DNA of 15,226 nucleotides from Alphaproteobacteria bacterium (GCA_009779595.1 WRDZ01000006.1:1-15226); one strand, 5' to 3'. Counted from the stretch's first letter, positions 6,293 to 13,632 are shown. The notes: generated by a model from the sequence alone, not told the origin. Numbers and translations are program-made.

Positions 6293-6314
6293 AAAACCAC
6301 CTTACAATGGTTTT
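6293..6314 (-). promoter_or_regulatory. Hairpin in the porin 5' leader
   Basis: AAAACCA (minus strand) pairs with TGGTTTT across an eight-base loop, a perfect seven-pair stem about 60 bases before the porin start codon. Porin leaders are often sRNA or RNA-stability targets, but nothing here proves a regulatory role. Confidence 0.4.
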
Positions 6315-6350
6315 TATGAATCAATCAGAACACATTTTCATACGGCTGGC

Positions 6351-6380
6351 AATATATTTTTTTCCTACAAAATGTAACAA
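6351..6380 (-). promoter_or_regulatory. Probable porin promoter
   Basis: TTGTTA (6380-6375) and TATATT (6356-6351) are 18 bases apart within an AT-rich stretch. The predicted start near 6344 leaves a leader of about 110 bases. Other weak boxes nearer the gene had poor spacing. Confidence 0.5.
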
Positions 6381-6430
6381 TATTAATAGTTTATTAACGA
6401 TTTGAAGGGCATACGGCCGCGGGGCGCGCA

Positions 6431-6579
6431 AATCCCGCGCGGACGGTTAAGGCGGGATTATAAAATGTCATATTTTTGTCTTTTTTTGCCCTAGGGGGAA
6501 CGACCCGCCGCGCAGCGGCTCCGCCAGGCGGTCTGCAAGACGCGCGCGTTACGCCCAGGCAGGTCATTAAATAATGGCC
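6431..6579. repeat. Cluster of three short palindromes before the tolB-side repeat
   Basis: This non-coding stretch holds an eight-pair hairpin AATCCCGC/GCGGGATT (6431-6459), the palindromic repeat copy B (6507-6536), and GGTCATTA-AA-TAATGGCC (6562-6579, one G-T wobble). A T-rich run lies at 6472-6487. No credible reading frame covers it. Together with the three-hairpin element that follows, about 290 bases carry six stem-loops. Confidence 0.55.
6507..6536. repeat. GC-rich dispersed palindromic repeat, copy B
   Basis: This block aligns with the reverse complement of 2761-2791 at 27 of 31 positions. Internal symmetry includes GCCG/CGGC and CCGCC-A-GGCGG. In copy A the second stem keeps its pairing through a G-T wobble. 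Similarity appears to resume at a GCGCGTT a few bases further on in both copies. Confidence 0.6.
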
Positions 6580-6584
6580 CGCAA

Positions 6585-6723
6585 AAAAATCGCATTTTGC
6601 GAAATTATCCGGGGGCCTGCAGGTGCAAAATGCGATTTTTCGATATTGTGTCCGCCTGCGGCGGACGCCGTACAAAACGCCATTGCGCAGCGGGGGTCGG
6701 GGGCGGCAAGCAATGGCGTTTTG
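6585..6723. repeat. Three-hairpin intergenic element, copy 1 (upstream of tolB)
   Basis: Three perfect inverted repeats lie in a row. The first has 16-pair arms (6585-6600 with 6625-6640), the second 7-pair arms GTCCGCC-TGC-GGCGGAC (6650-6666), and the third 14-pair arms (6673-6686 with 6710-6723). The segment 6630-6686 matches 8167-8223 downstream of tolB at 45 of 57 aligned columns, in the same orientation. No plus-strand gene ends before it, so the hairpins cannot simply be terminators of an upstream gene. Confidence 0.8.
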
Positions 6724-6755
6724 TTCATGGGCAAGTTTGCTCCAAGATTTTAATC

Positions 6756-6784
6756 TTGTTTTAGCCGATTTTTAAATGTACAAT
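6756..6784 (+). promoter_or_regulatory. tolB promoter, placing the TSS at or near the ATG
   Basis: TTGTTT (6756-6761) and TACAAT (6779-6784) are separated by 17 bases. Eight bases (CTTAAGTC) separate the -10 box from the ATG at 6793, exactly the spacing seen at the divL-like gene. No Shine-Dalgarno sequence is present. Confidence 0.75.
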
Positions 6785-6792
6785 CTTAAGTC

Positions 6793-8112
6793 ATGAGATT
6801 GAAAACCGCCATTGCCGCCCTGCTGCTGATTCTTGTTTCGGCCGGGCCAGCGCGCGCCCAGCTGCGCATAGACATCACCGGGGCAAGGACGGCTCCGATG
6901 CCGATAGCCATTCCGTCGTTCGCCGGGGGCACGGCCGAGGAGGCCCGCATAGGCCGGGAAATCACCATGGTCATAAGGAACAACCTTGCGAACTCGGGGC
7001 TTTTCCGCAACCTGGACGAAGCCGCGTTCATACAGAGCATGCGCAACGTCGACGTAAGGCCCAACTTCAACGACTGGAAGGCTATCGCGGCGCAGGCCCT
7101 GGCCCATGGAGAAGTCACCCAGGACCCGGCCACCAACGGGCTTCGCGTGTCGTACCGCCTGTGGGACGTTTTCGCCGAAACCAACCTGGATTCCAAGGCC
7201 ATGACCGGCGGCGCGGACGCGTGGCGCAACATCGCGCACATCATATCCGACCGCATATACGAAAGGATTACGGGGGAAACGGGGTATTTCAACACCCGCA
7301 TAGTTTACATCGCGGAAACCGGGCCGGCGACCCGCCTGGTCAAGCGGCTGGCCATCATGGACCAGGACGGGGCCAACCAGAAGATGCTGACCGACGGCAG
7401 CTATCTGGTGCTGACACCGCGGTTCTCGCCGAACATGCAGCAGGTCATATACCTGTCGTACATCAACAACAACCCCAGGGTGTTCCTGCTTGACCTGGCT
7501 ACGGGCAACCAGCAGGCCTTGGGCAATTTCCCGGGCATGACGTTCGCCCCGCGCTTTTCGCACGACGGCAGAAGGGTTGTGTTTTCCATGGAGAGGAACG
7601 GCAACACGAACATCTATGACATGGATATCGCCAGCCGCGAGGTCAGGCGCATAACCAACCGGCCGGGAATCGACACCAGTCCCAGCTTTTCGCCGGACGG
7701 CAGGCAGATAGTGTTCAACTCGGACCGCAGCGGCAGGCAGCAGCTTTACGTGATGAACAGCGACGGGGGGAACGTGCGGCGCATAAGCTGGGGCGAAGGC
7801 AGGTACGCGACTCCGGTGTGGAGCCCGCGCGGCGATTATATCGCGTTCACCAAGATGCTGCGCGGCCAGTTCTATATCGGCATCATGCACCCGGACGGCA
7901 GCGGCGAGCGCCTGATTTCAAGGGGGTTTTTCGTCGAGGCCCCGTCCTGGTCGCCCAACGGCCGGCTGGTGATATTCTATAAGAAGGACCGCATGCAGGG
8001 CATGCACCAGCGCACGCGCCTGTACACCGTGGACATCACCGGGTACAACGAGCGCGAAATCCCCACCACCACCAACGCGTCCGACCCGGCCTGGTCGCCG
8101 CTGCTGCAGTAG
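6793..8112 (+). CDS. tolB: TolB, periplasmic beta-propeller of the Tol-Pal system
   Basis: A 439-residue protein, the usual TolB length. A Sec signal peptide of 22 residues ends in ARA before QLRIDITG. The N-terminal alpha/beta domain (about 23-180) includes IAIPSFAGGT and NNLANSGLFR. The C-terminal six-bladed propeller has repeated PD40 motifs such as SFSPDGRQIVFNSDRSGRQQ and WSPNGRLVIFY. TolB binds Pal and links the inner-membrane TolQRA motor to the outer membrane during division. The usual partners tolQ, tolR, tolA and pal are absent from this window, and the gene stands alone with its own promoter and no visible ribosome binding site. Direct copies of a three-hairpin element lie 69 bases before its start and 3 bases after its stop. 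Confidence 0.97.
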   Translation: MRLKTAIAALLLILVSAGPARAQLRIDITGARTAPMPIAIPSFAGGTAEEARIGREITMVIRNNLANSGLFRNLDEAAFIQSMRNVDVRPNFNDWKAIAAQALAHGEVTQDPATNGLRVSYRLWDVFAETNLDSKAMTGGADAWRNIAHIISDRIYERITGETGYFNTRIVYIAETGPATRLVKRLAIMDQDGANQKMLTDGSYLVLTPRFSPNMQQVIYLSYINNNPRVFLLDLATGNQQALGNFPGMTFAPRFSHDGRRVVFSMERNGNTNIYDMDIASREVRRITNRPGIDTSPSFSPDGRQIVFNSDRSGRQQLYVMNSDGGNVRRISWGEGRYATPVWSPRGDYIAFTKMLRGQFYIGIMHPDGSGERLISRGFFVEAPSWSPNGRLVIFYKKDRMQGMHQRTRLYTVDITGYNEREIPTTTNASDPAWSPLLQ

Positions 8113-8115
8113 GCT

Positions 8116-8259
8116 GGAAAAATTTCGCTATCGCAAAAACTATGTTCCCCTAAGGCAATGTGTTTTTGCGATTTTTCCGATAGCGTGTCCGCCATAGGCG
8201 GACGCATTGCAAAACGCCCTGCCGGAAGGGGTTTTAGGGGAAGGAGGCAGGGCATTTTG
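8116..8259. repeat. Three-hairpin intergenic element, copy 2 (downstream of tolB)
   Basis: The layout is that of copy 1. First come 11-pair arms (8130-8140 with 8162-8172) extended by GGAAAAAT/ATTTTTCC (8116-8123 with 8171-8178), with a competing CGCTATCG/CGATAGCG pairing (8126-8133 with 8178-8185). Next is GTCCGCC-ATA-GGCGGAC (8187-8203). Last are 14-base arms (8210-8223 with 8246-8259) with one C/A mismatch, which is a G-U pair in minus-strand RNA. Arm sequences differ from copy 1, but pairing is kept. The last stem is flanked by A and T tracts and may also terminate tolB and parB from both sides. Confidence 0.8.
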
Positions 8260-8298
8260 TTTATCAACAAATGATGGGCAAGCTGCCCGATGTTTTAT

Positions 8299-9231
8299 TC
8301 AGGCCGGCGGCTTCTGGTACGGCACCACGGCTTCTATCTTGCGGAAGACCTCGGTCAGCAGCAGCACCTGGGACATGTCGGAAAAGCTTATGACCACGCT
8401 GCCCTTGAACGGTTTCCTGCTTTGCACCTTGGTCTTAAGCGCGAACATCTTGCCCACGCGTTTTGTCTGCTCGAACAAGTCAAGCATGGTCCTGTCGATT
8501 TTGTCCGCGTCGTCCGCTGTCTTAAGCGGCGCCGCTTCGGTCTTGGCATGCGGCATTTTCCGCGCCCCGGTCTTGCGCCACGAGTTTTCCAGGCTCACCA
8601 GCTGTTCGGTGTCGCGCACGGAAAGCCCCTGGCTTTTGATTTCATGCGCCAGGCCCATGGGGTCCTGGGTCGACAGCAGGGCGCGAGCGTGCCCGGCCGA
8701 CAGGTTCTGTTCCTGCACGAACTCTTTTACATCATCGGGCAGCTGAAGAAGGCGCAGGGCGTTGGCCACGAAACTGCGGCTTTTGCCTATGATGTTCGAT
8801 ATCTTTTCCTGAGTGTACCCGAATTCGTCGATAAGGCGCTGGAAGCCCGCTGCCTCTTCCATGGGGGTCAGGTCCTCGCGCTGCATGTTGTCGATAAGCG
8901 AAACTTCCAGCGCCTGGACGTCGGTCAGGGCGTGGACTATGGCCGGGACCAGGGCAAGGCCAAGCTGCTTGGCGGCCAGCCATCGGCGTTCGCCGGCGAT
9001 GATTTCGTACTGCCCCGCCCCGGATTCGCGCACGATAAGCGGCTGCAGCACGCCCTTTTCCTTTATCGAGGACACCAGTTCGGCCATGGTTTCGGCGTCG
9101 AATTTGCGCCTTGGCTGGTATTTGCCCGAGGCCAGCGACTGGGTCGGCAGCTGGCGCACCGAGTCGGCGGATTCTTCGGCTCCGCTGCCCAAAAGCGCGT
9201 CCAAGCCTCTGCCTAGAACTTTTCTTTCCAT
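8299..9231 (-). CDS. parB: ParB, chromosome-partitioning CTPase and centromere-binding protein
   Basis: A 310-residue ParB/Spo0J homologue that binds parS, spreads as a CTP-dependent clamp and directs origin segregation with ParA. The N-terminus (MERKVLGRGLDALLG) is the conserved ParA-contacting peptide. The CTP-binding boxes are GERRW (80-84) and DNMQREDL (114-121). They are canonical except that the usual Arg after the aromatic residue of box II is Leu, and Glu of box III is Asp. The helix-turn-helix is YTQEKISNIIGKSRSFVANA (139-158), then LSAGHARALL. The C-terminal domain would dimerise. AGGAGA precedes the ATG, and nine bases separate the gene from parA. No parS-like palindrome was found in the window. 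The three-hairpin element copy 2 lies just after the stop. Confidence 0.96.
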   Translation of the reverse strand: MERKVLGRGLDALLGSGAEESADSVRQLPTQSLASGKYQPRRKFDAETMAELVSSIKEKGVLQPLIVRESGAGQYEIIAGERRWLAAKQLGLALVPAIVHALTDVQALEVSLIDNMQREDLTPMEEAAGFQRLIDEFGYTQEKISNIIGKSRSFVANALRLLQLPDDVKEFVQEQNLSAGHARALLSTQDPMGLAHEIKSQGLSVRDTEQLVSLENSWRKTGARKMPHAKTEAAPLKTADDADKIDRTMLDLFEQTKRVGKMFALKTKVQSRKPFKGSVVISFSDMSQVLLLTEVFRKIEAVVPYQKPPA

Positions 9232-9240
9232 GACTTTCTC

Positions 9241-10035
9241 CTATATATTTGCCGCGCGGGCGACCAAGGCCTTTTCGCGGTTCAGGAACTCGCGCGCCAG
9301 GGAAATGTACGCCTGTGCGCCCCTTGATTCCAGGTCGTACAAAAGGACCGGCTTGCCGTGGGACGGAGCCTCGGATATCTTGATGCTGCGCGGGATAAGC
9401 GTGTCGTACACCTTTTTCTCGAAGTGGTTGCGTATGTCGTTGACCACCATTTCGGACAATCTGTTGCGGCCGTCGTACATGGTCATCACTATGCCCTGGA
9501 TTTCAAGGGCCGGGTTCAGCGTGCGCTTGACCGACTCGATTGTCTTGACAAGGTCGGCCACGCCTTCCAGGGCCAGGTATTCGCACTGCACCGGGGTTAT
9601 GACCGCGCTTGAGGCGACCAGCGCGTTCACGGTCAGAAGGCCGACGCTGGGCGGGCAGTCGATAAGCACATAGTCGTAATCAAGCGCGCCGGTGCTAAGG
9701 GCTTTCTTCAGGAAGAACTGGTTGCCGGGTTCGCCGGCCAGCACCTGGTCTATGCCCAGCATGTCGCGCGAAGCCGGCACAAGCGACAGGTTGGGGATTT
9801 TGGTCCACACTATGGAATCGGCAAGCTTGGCCTGCCCGGTTATCACGTCGTACGACGACGCGTTCCTGCCGCGGTGGCTTAGGCCCACGCTGGTCGTGGC
9901 GTTGCCCTGCGGGTCAAGGTCGATTATAAGAATCTTTTTCCTTACGGCAGCCAAAGCCGTTGCCAGGTTTACCGCGGTGGTGGTCTTGCCCACACCGCCC
10001 TTTTGGTTGACGACTGAAATAATCCGCTGGTTCAT
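9241..10035 (-). CDS. parA: ParA, chromosome-partitioning ATPase
   Basis: A 264-residue deviant-Walker ATPase, a typical chromosomal ParA/Soj length. The Walker A motif is KGGVGKTT (12-19) with the signature Lys, followed by IDLDPQGNATTSVG (Walker A') and VLIDCPPSVGLLTVNAL (Walker B). ATP-bound ParA dimers coat the nucleoid, and ParB-parS complexes follow the gradient. AGGAGC eight bases before the ATG supports the start. It lies 29 bases after rsmG and 9 before parB on the same strand. The order rsmG-parA-parB is a conserved alphaproteobacterial cluster, though the usual upstream mnmE and mnmG are not here. Confidence 0.97.
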   Translation of the reverse strand: MNQRIISVVNQKGGVGKTTTAVNLATALAAVRKKILIIDLDPQGNATTSVGLSHRGRNASSYDVITGQAKLADSIVWTKIPNLSLVPASRDMLGIDQVLAGEPGNQFFLKKALSTGALDYDYVLIDCPPSVGLLTVNALVASSAVITPVQCEYLALEGVADLVKTIESVKRTLNPALEIQGIVMTMYDGRNRLSEMVVNDIRNHFEKKVYDTLIPRSIKISEAPSHGKPVLLYDLESRGAQAYISLAREFLNREKALVARAANI

Positions 10036-10064
10036 GAACGGGCTCCTAAAAAGTTAACGATTTA

Positions 10065-10652
10065 TTAACTATCAGTGTACGACATGTTTTCCAGAATGAC
10101 AAGGGTGGTTTTATGTATTTTTTCGATTTTGCAGTCGAAATTCCAGCCTTTGGCACGGGCGGCGGCAAGTTCGGCGTCGACGGAGGCGTGTGACTTGAAC
10201 AGTATAAGGCGGCCGCCGGGCTTAAGCAGCGGGGCGGCGTATTCCAGGCACAGTGCGATTTTGCCCAGCGCGCGGACTGTCGCGCAGTCGGCTTGGGCTT
10301 TCAAGGATTCTGATTCGGCCAGGGATTCGGCGCGGCCGTTCATCACGCGGGCGTTGGAAAGGGAGGCGCGGCGGATTATGTCCTGCTGGACTATGCATTT
10401 GCGGCTGTCGCTTTCTATGCTGGTTACGGATATGTCGGGGCGCAGAGCGGCCAGTACCAGGCCGGGAAGGCCGGCTCCGCTGCCGATATCGATTACGGAC
10501 GCGCCGTGCGGGATTACCCTAGCGGCGGCGGCCGAATCGTCGATATGCCGAGCCCGCATGTGCGGCAAATCTCCGCGGCTGACAAGGTTTATGGTGTTGT
10601 TCCAGCCGCGGATACAGTCTTCTATGATTTCAAGCTTATCCGTTTCTTCCAT
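10065..10652 (-). CDS. rsmG: RsmG, 16S rRNA m7G527 methyltransferase
   Basis: A 195-residue class I SAM-dependent methyltransferase that modifies G527 in 16S rRNA. The N-terminal part has WNNTINLVSR and RHIDDS (family signatures). The SAM-binding loop is IDIGSGAGLPG (54-64), followed by IESDSRK and ATVRALGKI, then LKPGGRLILFKS. The ATG has no strong ribosome binding site and overlaps the end of the preceding hypothetical gene by 17 bases, which suggests coupled translation. The ORF ends 29 bases before parA. In most relatives mnmG lies upstream, while here an unrecognised 137-residue gene does. Confidence 0.95.
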   Translation of the reverse strand: MEETDKLEIIEDCIRGWNNTINLVSRGDLPHMRARHIDDSAAAARVIPHGASVIDIGSGAGLPGLVLAALRPDISVTSIESDSRKCIVQQDIIRRASLSNARVMNGRAESLAESESLKAQADCATVRALGKIALCLEYAAPLLKPGGRLILFKSHASVDAELAAARAKGWNFDCKIEKIHKTTLVILENMSYTDS

Positions 10653-11049
10653 TGCCCCATTTTACGGCACGGCCGGCGATATTGCAACGGTTTAAAGTTT
10701 TCTCGTCACCTTTCAGCGCGGCAATCCTTGCGGTTTCGATGTCGCAATGCACGGCGGGCGTCAAGCCGGCGTTCAGCGCTCCGGACAGGACGACTTCCCC
10801 GGACCGAGCCCCGGCGCTTATGGATATGCCGGTGATTTGGTGGCAGTCTTTTTCAATGCCTACATGGCTGCCGTCCTTGTGGTAAAAGACGTCCATGCTG
10901 CCTTTGCGGCAGTCATAGCCCGTTATGAGCCAATCTCCGTTGACCTGGCAGAACTCGACCGTTCCCTCATGGGTGTTTTCGAAAACCACGGTCTTTTCGC
11001 CGTCCGTGAATTCGCTGTGCCCGTTGAAACCCTGTTTTGCGTATTTCAT
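10636..11049 (-). CDS. Hypothetical protein at the head of the rsmG-parAB operon
   Basis: A 137-residue protein that I do not recognise. It starts MKYAKQGFNGHSEFTDGEK and is rich in short beta segments with Gly and Asp turns, has four cysteines (C34, C47, C69, C101) and lacks a signal peptide or membrane segment. The final residues (AGRAVKWGNGRNG) overlap the rsmG start by 17 bases. A strong AAAGGAGG lies before the ATG, and a near-consensus promoter is placed about 50 bases upstream, so it is well expressed and leads the operon. Its position next to rRNA modification and partition genes says little about function. Confidence 0.78.
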   Translation of the reverse strand: MKYAKQGFNGHSEFTDGEKTVVFENTHEGTVEFCQVNGDWLITGYDCRKGSMDVFYHKDGSHVGIEKDCHQITGISISAGARSGEVVLSGALNAGLTPAVHCDIETARIAALKGDEKTLNRCNIAGRAVKWGNGRNG

Positions 11050-11099
11050 TTTCGCCTCCTTTATTTGTTTATATGTTTTCCTTGAAATAAAGATTGGCC

Positions 11100-11128
11100 A
11101 TCATAACACGAAAACCGGCGCAAGTCAA
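11100..11128 (-). promoter_or_regulatory. Promoter of the hypothetical-rsmG-parA-parB operon
   Basis: TTGACT (11128-11123) and TATGAT (11105-11100) are separated by 17 bases, a near-consensus sigma-70 promoter. The predicted start near 11093 gives a leader of about 43 bases with a strong ribosome binding site. The spacer starts TGCGCCGG, as at 14593. Confidence 0.8.
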
Positions 11129-11149
11129 GGGGTTTGGGGCGGCGACGTC

Positions 11150-12487
11150 CTATTTTTTGTACGGATTCCGGGCCTTGCTGACCGTCAGGCGCACGGGCAC
11201 GCTTTCCAGCCCGAACTCACCCGCCAGGCTGTTCCTCAGGTACCGCACATAGCTTTCCGGCAAATCCTGCGTCCTTGAAGAGGTGGATATGGTAAAATGC
11301 GGCGGCCGGGTCTTGGGCTGCGAGATATATTTCAGGCTTATCCTGCGGCCGGTCTTGGACATGGGAGGGGGATTTTGTTCCAGCGCCGTTTCCAGCCAGC
11401 GGTTCAGCTTGGCCGTGCTTATGCGCACGTTCCACGCTTTATAGACGTCGCCGGCCAGTTCGGCTATCTTGCCTATTCCGGACTTCTTCAGGGCGGACAC
11501 GGTGATGACGGGCATCTGCTTGACCTGCGGGAACGCCAGCCTTTGCCTGAAGTGTTTCAGGGCCTCTGCCCGCCGGGGTGCGGGAACGGCGTCCCACTTG
11601 TTTATGGCCACGATGATTGCGCGGCCGTTTTCGATGGCGTCGCCGATTATGGCCTGGTCCTGCCTGTCCAGGCTTTGGGTGGCGTCGACCACGACCAGCG
11701 CCACGTCCGCGTAATCGGCGGCCTTGCGGGCCTGCATCACGGACAGGTTTTCAAGGCTGTCCTCTATCTTGCGGCCGCGGCGCTGGCCCGCGGTGTCGGT
11801 AAGGAAAAATCCGGGGAGCTCGACCTTTACTGGGTCGCGCGTGGTCCCGGCAACGGGCGAGGTGACCATCCTTTGCCCGCCCAGCAGAGAGTTGGCAAGC
11901 GTGGATTTGCCCACGTTGGGGCGGCCGATTATGGCCACGCTTGGTTTTTTGACGGGGGCGGAATCCGCGGGCTCTTCATCGATTCCGGGGTATTTGGCCA
12001 TCAGGTCCAGAAGCTCGGAAACGCCCTGGTTATGCTCGGCCGACAGGGGTATGACATGGCCAAGGTTCATGCTTTCCAGCAGGGCAAGCCCCGGGAAAAC
12101 GGCCGGGTCGGCCGGGCCTTCGATTTTGGCCGCGACCACCATCACAGGCTTGCCGCTTTGCCGGACCTCTTTTGCCAGCATGCTGTCCAGCGAGGTGTGC
12201 CGGCCGTCGCGGCCGTCGCCGACAAGTATCAGGACGTCGGACATGGCTATGGCCCGGCGCGTCTGGTCCCATGCCATTTCGAACAAATGTTTGTCCTCGC
12301 CGCCCGGTTCCAGGCCCGCGGTGTCTATCAGCCGGTACTGCCGCCCGCTGATTTCGCATACGGTTTCATTGCGGTCGCGCGTGGTCCCGGCGCGCGCGTG
12401 CACTATGGCTATGCGCCGCCCGGCAAGGCGGTTGAACAGCGTGGACTTGCCCGCGTTGGTCTTGCCTATGATGGCGAACGCGGTCAT
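11150..12487 (-). CDS. der: Der (EngA), double-domain GTPase for 50S ribosome assembly
   Basis: A 445-residue protein with two tandem G domains and a C-terminal KH-like domain. Domain 1 has GKTNAGKS (8-15), AGTTRDR and DTAG (55-58). Domain 2 has GRPNVGKS (188-195), AGTTRDP, DTAGQRR (231-237) and NKWD (296-299). Der is essential for late 50S assembly. The G4 motif of domain 1, which reads guanine through NKxD, is AKIE here (120-123), so both Asn and Asp are replaced. Some relatives keep the Asn with Glu. The start ATG overlaps the bamB stop as ATGA, so the two are translationally coupled. The order yfgM-bamB-der is widely conserved. Confidence 0.97.
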   Translation of the reverse strand: MTAFAIIGKTNAGKSTLFNRLAGRRIAIVHARAGTTRDRNETVCEISGRQYRLIDTAGLEPGGEDKHLFEMAWDQTRRAIAMSDVLILVGDGRDGRHTSLDSMLAKEVRQSGKPVMVVAAKIEGPADPAVFPGLALLESMNLGHVIPLSAEHNQGVSELLDLMAKYPGIDEEPADSAPVKKPSVAIIGRPNVGKSTLANSLLGGQRMVTSPVAGTTRDPVKVELPGFFLTDTAGQRRGRKIEDSLENLSVMQARKAADYADVALVVVDATQSLDRQDQAIIGDAIENGRAIIVAINKWDAVPAPRRAEALKHFRQRLAFPQVKQMPVITVSALKKSGIGKIAELAGDVYKAWNVRISTAKLNRWLETALEQNPPPMSKTGRRISLKYISQPKTRPPHFTISTSSRTQDLPESYVRYLRNSLAGEFGLESVPVRLTVSKARNPYKK

Positions 12488-13632
12488 TGCAGCCCTATAA
12501 TCGAGGCGTTGTCCAGCACTGCCAGCAGCAGGCCCCCGTCATAGGCCAGCACCGCGACCGCCCTTCTGGCCGTGTATTTCTGCACGCTTATGCCGGCGCT
12601 GCCGTCAAGCACGAATATGTCCCTGCCGCTTGCCACCGCGATATCGTCGCCGAAGACAACCGGGGCGGTCAGGTTCCGCCCGATTTTCGCGCCCCAGGCA
12701 ATATGCCCGTCGCGCATGGATATGGACATGACCTCGCCGCGGGTGGTGCTGATGATAAGGTTGTCGCCCAGCCTTGCTATGTCGCGCACCGAGTTCACGT
12801 CCTGGCACCACCGCCTTGACCCCGCGGCGTTGCCGATGGCGCACAGCCTGCCGGTGTAAGCCACCGCGTAAGTATAGCCGTCGGCGACTATCGGGGTGCT
12901 TGAGGCCGGGTGGAAATCCGAATCCGAGTCGCTTATCACGTCAAGGGTTATCACGCTGCCGCTGTGCCCGTCGATGCGGACGATGCTGCCGCCGGGCAAG
13001 GCCGCGACCACCGTGCCGTTGTCCATTATCGGGGCCGCGTGGCGGTCAAGCGCCGCCCTGAACGAAAAGTTGGAATAGCGCCAGACCTCTTCGCCCCTGG
13101 ATATGGTGAAGGCCTCGACCGTGTCGCCGATAGTCATGGCCACCACGCGCGCGGCCAGCACGGCGGGGCGGTTGAAGCTGCCGGCGCCAAGCCTTACGCT
13201 CCACAACAGGCGGCCGTCGGCCTTGTCCAGCGCAGCCAGCATGCCGTCGGTCGTTGTCACGAACAGCCTGTCGTGCCAGGGCAAAACCCCGCCTATCGAC
13301 GACCTGCCGACATTGGCCCTCCACAAGGGCTTGCCGTCCTTGGCCAGGGCCGTGACCCTGCCGCGGCCGTCGCCGGTGAAAATCAGCCCGTCGCTGACAG
13401 CCGGAGCGGCAAACAGCCCGTCACCGGCCCATCCGATGTCGGCGTCCAGCACCTTCTTCAGCTGCGAAACGCTGCCGGCGGCATCCGTTTTGGGGGCTGC
13501 GACCGCCCTGTCCTCTTCCACCGGGAACACGTCCTCGCGCACGCCCTGGACGTCGGCGCGGCCCCTTTCCCCGTGCCAGCCGCACCCGGCAAGGAACACC
13601 AGCAATATCAGCAGCTTACACAATCTTTGCAA
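12484..13632 (-). CDS. bamB: BamB-like outer-membrane lipoprotein with PQQ-type propeller
   Basis: A 382-residue protein. Residues 1-17 are a lipoprotein signal peptide with lipobox LAGC, so Cys17 would be lipidated. The rest has repeating PQQ-like propeller blades (DGLFAAPAVSDGLIFTGDGR, ALDKADGRLLWSVRLGAG, ISMRDGHIAWGAKIG). BamB is an accessory subunit of the BAM complex that inserts beta-barrel proteins such as the porin in this window. The start is TTG at 13632: GGAGGG lies seven bases before it, at the end of the upstream gene, whose TAG stop touches the TTG without a gap. The stop overlaps the der start. Length and neighbours fit BamB well. Confidence 0.93.
   Translation of the reverse strand: MQRLCKLLILLVFLAGCGWHGERGRADVQGVREDVFPVEEDRAVAAPKTDAAGSVSQLKKVLDADIGWAGDGLFAAPAVSDGLIFTGDGRGRVTALAKDGKPLWRANVGRSSIGGVLPWHDRLFVTTTDGMLAALDKADGRLLWSVRLGAGSFNRPAVLAARVVAMTIGDTVEAFTISRGEEVWRYSNFSFRAALDRHAAPIMDNGTVVAALPGGSIVRIDGHSGSVITLDVISDSDSDFHPASSTPIVADGYTYAVAYTGRLCAIGNAAGSRRWCQDVNSVRDIARLGDNLIISTTRGEVMSISMRDGHIAWGAKIGRNLTAPVVFGDDIAVASGRDIFVLDGSAGISVQKYTARRAVAVLAYDGGLLLAVLDNASIIGLQ

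Noticed and set aside
6585..6640. First hairpin of copy 1 as a simple Rho-independent terminator
   Set aside because: The stem is followed by five T residues, but no plus-strand gene lies upstream, the loop is 24 bases and it belongs to a repeated three-hairpin unit.
6772..7890. Long open frame (372 codons) antisense to tolB
   Set aside because: It is a GC-rich shadow of tolB with no recognisable domain, and its composition (His/Arg/Val-rich) is typical of antisense frames.
10031..10040. TTCATGAACG at the parA start considered as part of a parS-like palindrome
   Set aside because: The palindrome is only ten bases and does not match the parS core GTTTCACGTGAAAC. No other candidate was found in the window.
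11297..12544. Long open frame (415 codons) antisense to der
   Set aside because: der is unmistakable on the other strand, and the antisense product is Gly/Arg/His-rich with no domain.
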